Program-made: the position numbers and the translations under genes
Part shown: piece by piece, positions 33,617 through 42,146 of the stretch
Numbering within the stretch: the first letter of the stretch is position 1
Layout: every line of letters begins with the position of its first letter
NCBI GenBank assembly: GCA_945906725.1
Contig: CAMDRI010000023.1
Span: forward strand, 1-45,336
Direction: 5' to 3'
DNA from: Candidatus Kuenenia stuttgartensis
Lineage (GTDB): Bacteria; Planctomycetota; Planctomycetia; Planctomycetales; Planctomycetaceae
Length of the DNA: 45,336 nt
Notes under the pieces: model-generated
The model's input: the letters and a program-made list of their open reading frames with translations, nothing else
The model's database searches: none
Told to the model about the DNA's origin: nothing

Positions 33617-34614
33617 TTTTCGGCAAGACAGCGCTCGACGGCTCGCCGCAGGTCGTTTCCCTTCAGATCGACTTGTGCAATCCGACCATCTCGTCCCACC
33701 AAAAACAGCGACGGGATCGTGCGGACTTGGTATTTCTCTCTAGCTTCCCGAACTTGCTCGGCCTCGCAGACCATCCGCCACGGCAGCTTGGCCTGAGCTT
33801 GGAACGCCTCGACGGTGTCCGCCGAATCGTCCAGGCTGATACCGAGAACTTCAAATCCCTCTTCGTGTTTGTCGGCATACAACTGCTTCAACTTCGGAAA
33901 CTCTGCCAAACAGGGGGGACAATTTGTGGCCCAGAAGTCGATCAGGAGCACTTTGCCTTTTGCATCCGCGATGCTGGCGGGGTCTCCTTTCAAATCCGTC
34001 AGGCGTAGTTCTGGGGCTTCGACGCCGACCAAATCCAGCTTCCGCAGCCGATTCTCGCAAAACTCGCCAACCTGCGGGTTCAGGCCGAAGCGACTCGACA
34101 AGCTTCGATAGATTTCCCTGGCCGTCGCGTGTTCTCGCGCCAATCCAGCCTGGGCGACGAGTTCCACCGCGAGATCCAACGGCTCGCTTGTCGCTCCGAA
34201 GCGAGCAAACTGCAGCGAGTCCTGAAACGCCGTGACGCCGTCCTTCAGCTTGCCCGACTTCGCCAAGCCGACGCATAACACGGTCTTAGCGCCGGACTTC
34301 GCGACTGTCGAGGCCGCCCGGGTTTTCAAGCAGCGTTCCGCCAGCGGGAGCGCGTCGGCTTCCAGCCCGAACCGTCGAGCCGTCTCAAAACTCCACACGA
34401 ACGCCTCATCCAGGTCGGTGGCCTCGGGATTCTGTTCGGCGTAGTTAGCGGCATCTCGCAGCAAATCCTTTTGTCGAGCGACGAACACGTCTTGAAACGT
34501 CTTTTTGCCCTGCGGACTCGAATCCTCAGCTTGCCCAGGCACGACGAGGACCATTGACGAAAACAACACCATCCAAAGCACCGACCGACGGGAAAATTGT
34601 CGAAGCAGCAACAT
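33613..34614 (-). CDS. Secreted TlpA/ResA-like thioredoxin protein
   Basis: A 333-aa protein. After a hydrophobic signal segment (SVLWMVLFSSMVLVVPGQA, about 10-28) and a helical region of about 190 residues comes a thioredoxin domain with the WATNCPPC motif, cysteines 232 and 235, and a SLDDSADTVEAF insertion. The cis-Pro region is VRTIPSLFLVGRDG. It probably handles disulfides or cytochrome maturation outside the cytoplasm, like the larger TlpA-like protein at 20048. ATG 34614 is preferred over upstream starts because GAGGAG lies just upstream and it begins at the signal peptide. The stop TAG is within the GTAG of a REP-like element. Confidence 0.87.
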   Translation of the reverse strand: MLLLRQFSRRSVLWMVLFSSMVLVVPGQAEDSSPQGKKTFQDVFVARQKDLLRDAANYAEQNPEATDLDEAFVWSFETARRFGLEADALPLAERCLKTRAASTVAKSGAKTVLCVGLAKSGKLKDGVTAFQDSLQFARFGATSEPLDLAVELVAQAGLAREHATAREIYRSLSSRFGLNPQVGEFCENRLRKLDLVGVEAPELRLTDLKGDPASIADAKGKVLLIDFWATNCPPCLAEFPKLKQLYADKHEEGFEVLGISLDDSADTVEAFQAQAKLPWRMVCEAEQVREAREKYQVRTIPSLFLVGRDGRIAQVDLKGNDLRRAVERCLAEK

Positions 34615-34796
34615 GCGAGTCTCCTCAGTGGTTTTGATCATTTTGCCATCATCGTTCTGCAGTCTCAGAAGGCCGGTTGAATAATGGCTGGCCGAAGGAC
34701 GGAATGCGAATGCACCGCCTGAAAACAACCGCCGGTGACGTCACAATCGGACCTCGCGAGATGCCGCAACTCCCGATTTCCAAAGTTTTTTGGCCG

Positions 34797-34825
34797 TTGC
34801 CCAGGTTGTGTCGAACGTTTATCGT
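34797..34825 (+). promoter_or_regulatory. Possible promoter for the VWA protein gene
   Basis: TTGCCC (34797-34802) and TATCGT (34820-34825) are separated by 17 bases, 63 bases before the start codon. Both hexamers have two mismatches, so this is only suggestive. Confidence 0.35.
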
Positions 34826-34888
34826 TAGCAGCTGGTTTTTAGGCGTGGGTTCGCTGCGCTTTCGGATTTGAATCGAAGGAGTTCTGGA

Positions 34889-36826
34889 ATGTCACAACCC
34901 AATCTGCCACATGATCCAGACAATGGACCAGGCCGTTGGAGAAAGATTCCCCCCTGGGGAGTCAGCCTCGGCCTGCATTCGTTGATCTTCGTGTTCTTTG
35001 CGTGCTGGACGCTACCAATCGTCCGCGAATCGCTGGTGGAATTAGTCGTCAGCGAAGTCGAAGAACTCCCAGAACCGGAGTTCAAGTTCGATGTTGCCGC
35101 GACGGATCAAATCGGCAACGGCGGGACGGGTGACACGCTCAGCCCGTCACTGGCGGTGGCGGGAGCCGTCGGTGCTTCTCCACAAGTGGAAACCTCGAAG
35201 CGACTGCAAGAAGAGCTAGTGAAGGTCAACCTCGCGCCGACCGCCACGATCGGGGACGTCGCGGCGGACACGCTTGGCAAGACAGTTGAAGTGCGCGGCG
35301 GAACCGACAATCTCTCTGGCGATTTCGGTGGCCAGGGAACGGGCGGCGGAACCGGTGGCACAGCTGGGACTATCGACCGGCTGACTTTCGAGATCATGGC
35401 CTCACTGAAGGAAAAGAAAACGCTCGTCGTCTGGCTGATGGACGAATCGACCTCGATGAAGAAACGCCGCGACACCGTCGCCGAACGATTCGAGAACATC
35501 TACAAGCAGCTCGGCCTGCTGGACGTCGACACGAAAGACGGCATTCTTAAATCGGCCATCGTCAGCTTCGGCAAGGATTTTCATTTCGTCTCGAAGGATG
35601 CGACCGACGACGTCGATCAACTCGTCAAGCTGGTGAAGGGAAACATTCCGAATGACGAGTCCGGCAAAGAAAACGTTTTCACCGCGGTCGAAGCGGCCGT
35701 GAAGAAGTACCGCGACTACCGCAGCCGTGAGCACCGCAACTGCATCATGGTCATCGTCACCGACGAACGCGGCGATGACTTCGACAAACTGGATCAGTGC
35801 ATCCAAGCGACGGCCGCCGCCGGATTCAAAGTCTTCTGCGTCGGCAACGCCGCCCCGTTCGGACAGGAGAAGGGATACGTTCAATGGGTCTACGAAGACG
35901 GAGGCACCGAAGAGCTGCCCGTCGATCAAGGCCCGGAAACGGTGGCTCCGGAACACGTCAATCTGCCGTTCTGGGGAGTCGCTGGCGGCGATTTGGTCCG
36001 CATGACCGCCGGCCTTGGGCCGTACGCTCTGACCCGACTCTGTGCCGAAACACAGGGCGTGTACTTGATCGCAGAAGACACAGGCCGCGGCGTGCGATTC
36101 GATCCCGCCGTGATGCGGAACTACCTGCCCGACTATCGGCCGATCAAGTTCTACACGAAAGACTTGACCGCCAATCGAGCCAAGACCGTGCTTGTCGAAG
36201 CTGCTCGCAAGACGCTGGGCGAGAGAACACCGACTCCCGAAGTGATTTTCCGAGCTGACACGGACGCAGCATTGCGGACGGAGTTGAACGACGCTCAAAA
36301 GCCGCTCGCCGTGCTGGACTACAAGCTCAACGAGATCGTCACGCTTCTCGATCAAGGTGAGAAGGATCGTGCCAAGATCAAGGAGCCGCGCTGGCAAGCT
36401 GCGTACGACACCGCCTACGGCCGAGCACTCGCCATGCGAGTTCGCTCATTTGGCTACAACATGATGCTCGCCCAGATGAAGGCCAACCCGAAGACGTTTG
36501 ACAAGAAGGAAGACAATACTTGGGAGTTGATCGCCTCGGACGAGATCACGACCGGCGTGCAGGTCAAGAAGATGGCCGCGAAGGCACAAGAGTCGCTCGA
36601 ACGAGTGGTCAACCAGCACCAAGGCACACCGTGGGCGAAGCTTGCCGAACGCGAACTCAGCAAGCCGATGGGCTGGTCCTGGAAGCCAATGCACAAGGAC
36701 TACGCCGCCATCGAACGCGCGATGGCACAAGCGAAACGCGGCCCGGTCTTTGCCGACGAGAACGAGAAGAAAAAGGCGGAAGCCAAGAAGAAAATGGTCG
36801 AGCAGCGCAAGAAGCCGAATCTCTAA
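34889..36826 (+). CDS. VWA-domain protein with N-terminal membrane anchor
   Basis: A 645-aa protein with one membrane span near the N-terminus (PPWGVSLGLHSLIFVFFACW, about 21-40), a Gly-rich linker (GGQGTGGGTGGTAGT) and a von Willebrand factor A domain. The MIDAS motif is DESTS (185-189) and the rest of the fold runs to about residue 400. A helical tail ends in a Lys-rich segment. VWA proteins of this type mediate protein-protein contact, often with MoxR ATPases, although none is adjacent here. The ATG at 34889 has AAGGAG; an in-frame TTG at 34868 is disfavoured. It is followed by a hairpin terminator. Confidence 0.86.
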   Translation: MSQPNLPHDPDNGPGRWRKIPPWGVSLGLHSLIFVFFACWTLPIVRESLVELVVSEVEELPEPEFKFDVAATDQIGNGGTGDTLSPSLAVAGAVGASPQVETSKRLQEELVKVNLAPTATIGDVAADTLGKTVEVRGGTDNLSGDFGGQGTGGGTGGTAGTIDRLTFEIMASLKEKKTLVVWLMDESTSMKKRRDTVAERFENIYKQLGLLDVDTKDGILKSAIVSFGKDFHFVSKDATDDVDQLVKLVKGNIPNDESGKENVFTAVEAAVKKYRDYRSREHRNCIMVIVTDERGDDFDKLDQCIQATAAAGFKVFCVGNAAPFGQEKGYVQWVYEDGGTEELPVDQGPETVAPEHVNLPFWGVAGGDLVRMTAGLGPYALTRLCAETQGVYLIAEDTGRGVRFDPAVMRNYLPDYRPIKFYTKDLTANRAKTVLVEAARKTLGERTPTPEVIFRADTDAALRTELNDAQKPLAVLDYKLNEIVTLLDQGEKDRAKIKEPRWQAAYDTAYGRALAMRVRSFGYNMMLAQMKANPKTFDKKEDNTWELIASDEITTGVQVKKMAAKAQESLERVVNQHQGTPWAKLAERELSKPMGWSWKPMHKDYAAIERAMAQAKRGPVFADENEKKKAEAKKKMVEQRKKPNL

Positions 36827-37166
36827 CCGCCGACCGCATCGCCAACGAATGATTGCCCTGAAAACGGCCGCTGAAGCAAACTTCAGCGGCCGTTCTTGTC
36901 ACCTGCTCGAAAACCGGACTTGAGCCAAGAACCAAGCGGCGAAATCGACTCTGGCGGACTCGCTGATTCGCCTGGTGTTTCCTCCTGATTGTGACGCTTG
37001 CACGGCCAGCCGCAGGTTCATTGGCCCCTGTTTTTTCGCCAATCTGCTCCGTATTCTGTCGCGTCCTTCCGCTCGCCGAAGTTGCTGAGAGTCGGCCTTT
37101 CGAGCTTCACTTTTCTCCCGCACCATGCTGTTCAAGCCGCAGCGAAAATCGGCTCAGGAGTTGATC
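36827..37166. other. 340-base gap with terminator and asd leader
   Basis: Holds the hairpin at 36863-36894 and the leader of asd. No other ORF of credible length and no clear promoter hexamer pair were found. Confidence 0.55.
36863..36894 (+). terminator. Hairpin terminator after the VWA gene
   Basis: A perfect 14-bp stem (36863-36876 with 36881-36894) has a 4-nt loop and is flanked by a short A-run before and a weak T-rich tail (TTCTTGTC) after. It lies 37 bases after the VWA stop and would end its transcript. It may work in both directions. Confidence 0.62.
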
Positions 37167-38186
37167 GTGTTTCAGTCTGTAGCCATCGTCGGGGCCACTG
37201 GGGCCGTGGGTCGGATCATGTGCCAGTTGCTCGAAGAGCGCAACTACAAAGCCGGCAGTTTTACGTTCCTCTCGTCGAAGCGAAGCGCCGGGACGAAGCT
37301 GACGTTTCAAGGGAAAGAATACACGGTTCAAGAACTGACAAAGCAATCGTTCAAGGGCCACGACCTCGTCATCGGCAGCACGCCGGACGAGACGGCTCGC
37401 GATTACTTCCCAGCGGCGGTCGAGGCCGGCTGCCTCGTCATCGACGAGTCCGGTTACTTCCGCATGAATCCGGAGGTGCCGCTCGTCATCCCAGAGATCA
37501 ATCCGCAAGAGGCTCTCGCGCAGTTGAAAGCCGGACGCGGCATCATCTCCAGCCCGAACTGCTCGACGACGCAGATGGTCATCGCGCTCAAGCCGCTGCA
37601 CGATGCGGCTCGCGTGACGCGGTGTATCGTCAGCACCTACCAGGCGGTCAGCGGAGCCGGCTTGCAAGGCTCGGTCGATCTCTTCGAGGGAACCAAGGCC
37701 AGTCTTGCCAGCGGAGAGTATGCGTACTCGGCGTTCAAGCACGCGATCGCGTTCAACGCCATCCCGCAGATCGGCGGCCCGAAGGAAGAGGGCTACACCA
37801 GCGAAGAGATGAAGATGGTCTACGAGACCCGAAAAATTCTCGGCGACCAGTCGATCCAAATTTCCGCGACGTGCATCCGCATCCCGGTCGCCAACTGCCA
37901 CAGCGAGACCATCTGGGTGGAAACCGAACGCCCGGTCTCGCCTGAGGAAGCCCGCAAGCTGTTCGAGTCGTTCCCCGGCATCGTGGTGCTGGACGACCTA
38001 GCCAACGGCCAATACCCGATGCCGATGAATTGCTCCGGCCGCGACGAAGTCTTCATCGGCCGCATCCGCCGAGACCTCTCGCACCCCAACGGCCTCACCT
38101 TCTGGTGCGTCAGCGACAACCTGCGAAAAGGAGCCGCGACCAACGCCGTGCAGATCGCGGAATTGCTGGCGAAGCACAAGGGGTGA
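37167..38186 (+). CDS. asd: Aspartate-semialdehyde dehydrogenase
   Basis: A 339-aa NADPH-dependent enzyme that reduces aspartyl phosphate to aspartate-semialdehyde in lysine, threonine and methionine synthesis. The Rossmann loop VGATGAVGRIM is at the start, the catalytic cysteine is C132 (SSPNCSTTQM), and the histidine region is RIPVANCHSETIW. The family start VAIVGATGAVG is reached with a GTG at 37167 that has AGGAG six bases upstream; an alternative ATG at 37125 adds 14 residues. The other lysine gene here, lysA, is 2 kb downstream, separated by four unrelated small genes. Length matches the family. Confidence 0.92.
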   Translation: MFQSVAIVGATGAVGRIMCQLLEERNYKAGSFTFLSSKRSAGTKLTFQGKEYTVQELTKQSFKGHDLVIGSTPDETARDYFPAAVEAGCLVIDESGYFRMNPEVPLVIPEINPQEALAQLKAGRGIISSPNCSTTQMVIALKPLHDAARVTRCIVSTYQAVSGAGLQGSVDLFEGTKASLASGEYAYSAFKHAIAFNAIPQIGGPKEEGYTSEEMKMVYETRKILGDQSIQISATCIRIPVANCHSETIWVETERPVSPEEARKLFESFPGIVVLDDLANGQYPMPMNCSGRDEVFIGRIRRDLSHPNGLTFWCVSDNLRKGAATNAVQIAELLAKHKG

Positions 38187-38194
38187 GGCAAATC

Positions 38195-39136
38195 ATGGGA
38201 GCATGGGGAACCGGCCTTTATGCCAATGATCTTGGCGCGGACTTAAAAAGCACGATCGCTGCCTTGGTGAAATTACCGTTCGATGGCGATCGAATAGCGG
38301 AAATCCTTCGTCAAGAATCCACAGAGATACTCGCTGATTCTGAGGACGCGGACTACACGACGTTCTGGTTAGTAGTTGCAGATCAGTTCGAGAAGAAGGG
38401 GATCTGTTGCGAGTCGGTTCGTGGAACTGCGGTCCGAATTATTGACAGCGGTCAAGACATCGAATTGATGGCATCGGTCGATATGTCACCCAAAGATCTC
38501 AAACAGCGTCAGAAAGTGCTGAACGAACTGAGGTCTCGGCTCTCCGAACCGATTTCACCCAAGCCGCGAAAGACACTGAAGGTACCACAACCATTGGTGA
38601 TGAGCGTTGGCGACTTGTTTGCCTATCCTGTCTCTCAGGGAAGCTCGCTCAACCCCTATTTGTCACATCCCAGAACTGACGCCGCCAATTGGAATCATGA
38701 CGGATGGGGGGCAATGCTGATTATCGACGCTGGCCTCGCATTCGACTTTTTGGCGTGGTACACGCCAATCACAACTGCTGTGATGACGAAGCAACCAATA
38801 CAAATTGAAGAAGCGTTGTCAGTTCGAAAATGGTTTCTCAGACGTTCTGGAACGGTTTCGGCCGCCCATATGAAAAAAATGGAGTTGATGAAGGTTACCT
38901 CTATCGACACCGATCGCGACAAAATCGTCAAAAGTTTTCCTGATCTCAAACCTGGCGTTTCTTATGCGGTGAATGACATTTCGATCTCAAACGTTATGGG
39001 CATCTCGCCAACCGACGAGCAGGTGAGTCTTCAGTTTAGTTCACTCAGTATGGCCGGAGACAACTATGTGCGAGTGATGAATGACTCAATTGATAGTCTC
39101 CGCGAAATCTTGTTGACAAACGGTTCCCGAATATGA
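38195..39136 (+). CDS. DUF4259-like protein of unknown function
   Basis: A 313-aa protein whose N-terminus, MGAWGTGLYANDLGADL, matches the opening of DUF4259 proteins. Beyond that I recognise no known domain. The DNA is visibly less GC-rich than its neighbours (long A/T-rich stretches around 38700-38950), which fits acquisition by transfer. It begins 8 bases after asd, with GAGG just upstream of the ATG, and overlaps the following remnant ORF by 4 bases (ATGA). Its role is unknown. Confidence 0.68.
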   Translation: MGAWGTGLYANDLGADLKSTIAALVKLPFDGDRIAEILRQESTEILADSEDADYTTFWLVVADQFEKKGICCESVRGTAVRIIDSGQDIELMASVDMSPKDLKQRQKVLNELRSRLSEPISPKPRKTLKVPQPLVMSVGDLFAYPVSQGSSLNPYLSHPRTDAANWNHDGWGAMLIIDAGLAFDFLAWYTPITTAVMTKQPIQIEEALSVRKWFLRRSGTVSAAHMKKMELMKVTSIDTDRDKIVKSFPDLKPGVSYAVNDISISNVMGISPTDEQVSLQFSSLSMAGDNYVRVMNDSIDSLREILLTNGSRI

Positions 39137-39285
39137 CCGCACTTCAAGAAGCCGAACGATTGCCGCCGAAGCTCACGCGGGCGGAGAAGACTCTGCTCGC
39201 TCAGCGGCTCGTCAGCGACTTGGGAGACGCCTTTCCGGGAATCGAAAGCCGGCCGGGCAGCTGCGGCGAGAATGAGGACGTTTGA
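39133..39285 (+). pseudogene. Truncated DUF433 antitoxin-like ORF
   Basis: An ORF of 50 residues (MTALQEAERLPPKLTRAEKT..., ...LVSDLGDAFPGIESRPGSCG). In intact DUF433-type antitoxin proteins the same segment continues with a glycine-rich turn into the conserved IVRTRIPVW region. Here it diverges after SCGENED and ends with TGA, so most of the domain is missing. Start and stop overlap the genes on both sides (ATGA with the upstream gene; the HEPN-like gene follows 2 bases after the stop). This is probably a decayed antitoxin, though a short functional peptide cannot be excluded. The family call rests on memory of typical sequences. Confidence 0.6.
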
Positions 39286-39287
39286 TT

Positions 39288-39866
39288 GTGGCTTCCACGT
39301 CGCTCACAACTTGGCAGACCGACCGGGCTGAGTCGCTCGATGAAATTGTCTCGGCACACCGCGCGGTGGGCGGAACCGGTCCGGGGCGGCGCGTTGCCAC
39401 TCAGCAGTTGAATCATGCGTTCGCAGTTTTGCTGTCGTCGCAATTCCAGGGCTTCTGTCGCGACTTGCATTCCGAATGCGCTCGGTGCTTGGTCCAAAGC
39501 GTGACGCCCGTCAAATTGATTCCGATTCTAGAGGCCGAGTTCGTCCAAGGCCGAAAGCTCAACAGAGGAAATCCGAATCCAGGAAATATCGGAGCCGACT
39601 TCGCTCGCTTCGGACTGAAATTTTGGGATCATGTGGTACAACTTGACCCGCAGAATTCCGTTCGCAAGTCCGCGCTGGAATTGCTCAATGAATGGAGAAA
39701 TGCCATCGCGCATCAGGATTTCGACATGACCAAACTCGGCGGCATCGTCACGTTGCAGCTTGGACACGTTCGACGTTGGCGTATTGCCTGCGATGCGTTG
39801 ACCGTTTCGTTCGACGAGGCCATGCGCCGGCATCTCATCTCAATCCTTGGAGCCTCACCGTGGTGA
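39288..39866 (+). CDS. HEPN-like protein (Rx4-6H motif)
   Basis: A 192-aa mostly helical protein. The segment LNEWRNAIAHQDFD contains R-N-A-I-A-H, an RxxxxH motif (R137 to H142) characteristic of HEPN domains of the RiboL-PSP type. Many HEPN proteins are RNases in toxin-antitoxin or defence systems. The start could be TTG 39282 or GTG 39288; the GTG is better spaced from the GAGG upstream. It sits two bases after a decayed DUF433 antitoxin ORF, so it may be the leftover toxin side of a module or an unrelated HEPN gene. The HEPN fold rests on the motif and helical composition only. Confidence 0.6.
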   Translation: MASTSLTTWQTDRAESLDEIVSAHRAVGGTGPGRRVATQQLNHAFAVLLSSQFQGFCRDLHSECARCLVQSVTPVKLIPILEAEFVQGRKLNRGNPNPGNIGADFARFGLKFWDHVVQLDPQNSVRKSALELLNEWRNAIAHQDFDMTKLGGIVTLQLGHVRRWRIACDALTVSFDEAMRRHLISILGASPW

Positions 39867-39876
39867 GGATTAAACC

Positions 39877-40122
39877 ATGAACCGCAAATCAAAACTTGGC
39901 ACTCGATCGAAGCCGTTGTTCCGCGTTGGTCAGCGAGTCACGTTTATCCTGGTCGATGCGATGTTCCACGGCGTGGTTTCTGAGGACCGTGGCCCGCTGG
40001 CTGAGCAGGGCAAGCGGCTCTATGAGGTCGAGGCGGACTTCGGCCTCGACGAGCCGCGCATCTTTGAACTCGTCGAGGAGGATTTGTCCCCAGACACCGC
40101 AGTCCCGGCCGGAAAGGCATGA
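39877..40122 (+). CDS. Small hypothetical protein
   Basis: An 81-aa soluble protein: a basic N-terminus, then FRVGQRVTFILVD, VVSEDRGPLAEQGKRLYEVE, and an acidic end (FELVEEDLSPD). The EDRGP...GKRLYEV pattern recurs in short planctomycete proteins I associate with no known function. It begins 10 bases after the HEPN-like gene and ends 65 bases before lysA, so it may belong to either unit. Confidence 0.6.
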   Translation: MNRKSKLGTRSKPLFRVGQRVTFILVDAMFHGVVSEDRGPLAEQGKRLYEVEADFGLDEPRIFELVEEDLSPDTAVPAGKA

Positions 40123-40187
40123 TCCTGCGACTTTGAATCGACCACTAACACCGACGAAAACACGAACGACAACTTCTGAGAGACACC

Positions 40188-41459
40188 ATGAACCACTTCC
40201 ATTACGACAACGGCGAATTGTTTTGCGAGCAGCAGCGGGTGGCCGAGTTGGCCGAGGAGTTTGGGACGCCCTGTTGGATTTATTCCAAGGCGGCGTTGCT
40301 CGGACGGCTGAAGGAGATTCAGACGGCGTTCGCGGCCGTGCACCCGGTGATTTGTTACTCGGTCAAGGCGAACTCGAATCTCAGCATTCTCAAGCTGATG
40401 CACGACGCCGGCAGCAGCTTTGACGTCGTCTCCGGCGGCGAGCTGTATCGCGTCAAGAAGGCCGGGGCCGACACCACGAAAGTCGTCTTCGCCGGAGTCG
40501 GCAAGACCGACGACGAGATTCGTCAGGCGCTCGAAGAACGCATCCTGATGTTCGACGTCGAGAGCGAAGCCGAACTGGATGCCATCGCGGCGATCGCGCA
40601 GAAGATGGGAGTCGTCGCGCCGGTCGCGTTGCGGCTCAACCCGGACATCGACGGGAAGACGCACGCCAAGACCACGACCGGAAAAAAGGGAAACAAGTTC
40701 GGCATGGACATCGAACGCGCCGACGCACTCGCCGCGAAAACGCTGCGAACTCCCGGCTTGGCGATGAAGGGCATTCACATGCACATCGGCTCGCCGATCC
40801 TCACGACCGAGCCGTATGCCGAAGCGGTTCGCAAGGGCGTCGATGTCGTTCGCAGCTACCGAGCCGCCGGTCACGACATCAACTGGATGAACCTCGGCGG
40901 CGGCTTCGGCATCAGCTATCGCCAGAACGAAGGTCCGCCGGCTCAAGCGTATGCCGATGTGATCGTCCCCGGCGTGAAGGAAACCGGCTGCCGATTGGCT
41001 CTCGAACCGGGTCGCTTCATCGTCGGCAACTCCGGTGTGCTGGTTAGCAAAGTGATCTACACGAAGCGCGAAGGAGGCAAGCTATTCGTCATTCAAGACG
41101 GAGCGATGAACGACCTCGTCCGCCCCGCGTTGTACGACTCGTTCCACCGCATCTGGCCGGTGAACCCGCGGGTCGCGATGCCTGACAATGTCGAAGGTGA
41201 AATCGCCGGCTGCGAGAAATCCGACGTCGTCGGCCCGATCTGCGAATCAGGCGACTACTTCGCCAAAGACCGCTACCTCCCGCCAGTCAATCGCGGCGAG
41301 TTGCTCTGCACGTTCAGCGCCGGGGCCTACGGGACGGCGATGAGCAGCAACTACAACTCACGTCCGCGAGCCACCGAACTGCTTGTCGATGGCGACCAAG
41401 TCAAAGTCATCCGCCGCCGCGAATCCTACGACGACCTCGTCGCGGCGGAGTTAGTGTGA
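40188..41459 (+). CDS. lysA: Diaminopimelate decarboxylase
   Basis: A 423-aa PLP enzyme that makes L-lysine from meso-diaminopimelate in the last step of the pathway. The PLP lysine is K60 (CYSVKANSN), the phosphate-binding glycine loop is LGGGFGISY, and EPGRFIV, RHxS-like HMHIGS and the CESGDYF substrate cysteine region are present. Length is normal for LysA. The ATG at 40188 begins [14 protein letters not shown]. It is followed 3 bases later by the XTP/dITP pyrophosphatase gene, so the two are almost certainly one transcript. Together with asd it marks a lysine-synthesis region. Confidence 0.95.
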   Translation: MNHFHYDNGELFCEQQRVAELAEEFGTPCWIYSKAALLGRLKEIQTAFAAVHPVICYSVKANSNLSILKLMHDAGSSFDVVSGGELYRVKKAGADTTKVVFAGVGKTDDEIRQALEERILMFDVESEAELDAIAAIAQKMGVVAPVALRLNPDIDGKTHAKTTTGKKGNKFGMDIERADALAAKTLRTPGLAMKGIHMHIGSPILTTEPYAEAVRKGVDVVRSYRAAGHDINWMNLGGGFGISYRQNEGPPAQAYADVIVPGVKETGCRLALEPGRFIVGNSGVLVSKVIYTKREGGKLFVIQDGAMNDLVRPALYDSFHRIWPVNPRVAMPDNVEGEIAGCEKSDVVGPICESGDYFAKDRYLPPVNRGELLCTFSAGAYGTAMSSNYNSRPRATELLVDGDQVKVIRRRESYDDLVAAELV

Positions 41460-41462
41460 GCC

Positions 41463-42068
41463 ATGACGAAGCCGAGTTTGGTGGTCGCCAGCCGCAACGC
41501 GAAGAAACGGCGCGAGATTGAAGAGTTGCTTGCGACTCATCACATCGAAGTGCTCAACGTTTCGGACTTTCCTGATGTGCCCGAAGTCGTCGAAGACGGC
41601 GAAACATTCGCTGCCAACGCTGCGAAAAAGGCGACGCAGACGGCTCGGCATTTGAATTGTTGGGTGCTGGGCGAAGACAGCGGGTTGATGGTCGATGCGT
41701 TGAGTGGTGCGCCGGGAGTCTATTCGGCTCGCTTCAGTGGCGAGGGAGCGACCGATGAAAAGAACAACGCCAAACTCATCGCCGAGCTTGCCAACGTCCC
41801 GGATGAACGCCGTGGTGCACAGTATCTCAGCCACGCGGCGATCTCTGATCCGACCGGCTCGATCCGGCTGACCGTCGAGGCGACTTGTCGAGGTCGGATC
41901 ATTCGCGAACCGCGCGGTTCAAATGGGTTCGGGTACGACCCATACTTCTTGATCCCGGAGTATCACCTCACGTTCGGTGAGCTCAGCTCGACCGTGAAGC
42001 AGCACCTCAGTCATCGCGCTCGTGCGTTCGAGCGATTGATCGCTCCGCTGATTCGGTTGCTCAAGTAG
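41463..42068 (+). CDS. rdgB: XTP/dITP diphosphatase (RdgB/HAM1)
   Basis: A 201-aa pyrophosphatase that removes non-canonical purine nucleotides (XTP, dITP) from the pool. SRNAKKRREIEELL at the start, the metal-binding EDSGLMVDAL, GAPGVYSARFSG, and GSNGFGYDPYF with FGELS are the HAM1 family motifs. It starts 3 bases after lysA, with a GGAG inside the lysA end. The stop TAG (42066-42068) is part of the GTAG head of a REP-like element, so the C-terminal residues LK may be affected by it. The symbol is by family only. Confidence 0.94.
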   Translation: MTKPSLVVASRNAKKRREIEELLATHHIEVLNVSDFPDVPEVVEDGETFAANAAKKATQTARHLNCWVLGEDSGLMVDALSGAPGVYSARFSGEGATDEKNNAKLIAELANVPDERRGAQYLSHAAISDPTGSIRLTVEATCRGRIIREPRGSNGFGYDPYFLIPEYHLTFGELSSTVKQHLSHRARAFERLIAPLIRLLK

Positions 42069-42146
42069 ATCAGCCTTTCCAAGCTGACCCGGTTTCAGGG
42101 CGAGGCGGTGTGAAGCGATCGGGTCAGGCTGGAAAACCTGACCTAC
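42065..42146. repeat. Paired REP-like element N giving both convergent genes their TAG stops
   Basis: The left half is GTAG (42065-42068), then atcagcct, ttcc, aagctgac. The right half is ggtcaggct, ggaaa, acctgac and CTAC (42143-42146). The left TAG is the stop of rdgB; the minus-strand TAG (42143-42145) is the stop of the convergent NtrC-like gene. It is the same family as element F. Confidence 0.88.

Noticed and set aside
35402..36397. A 331-aa minus-strand ORF
   Set aside because: Antisense to the VWA gene, which has its MIDAS motif and membrane anchor in the right places.
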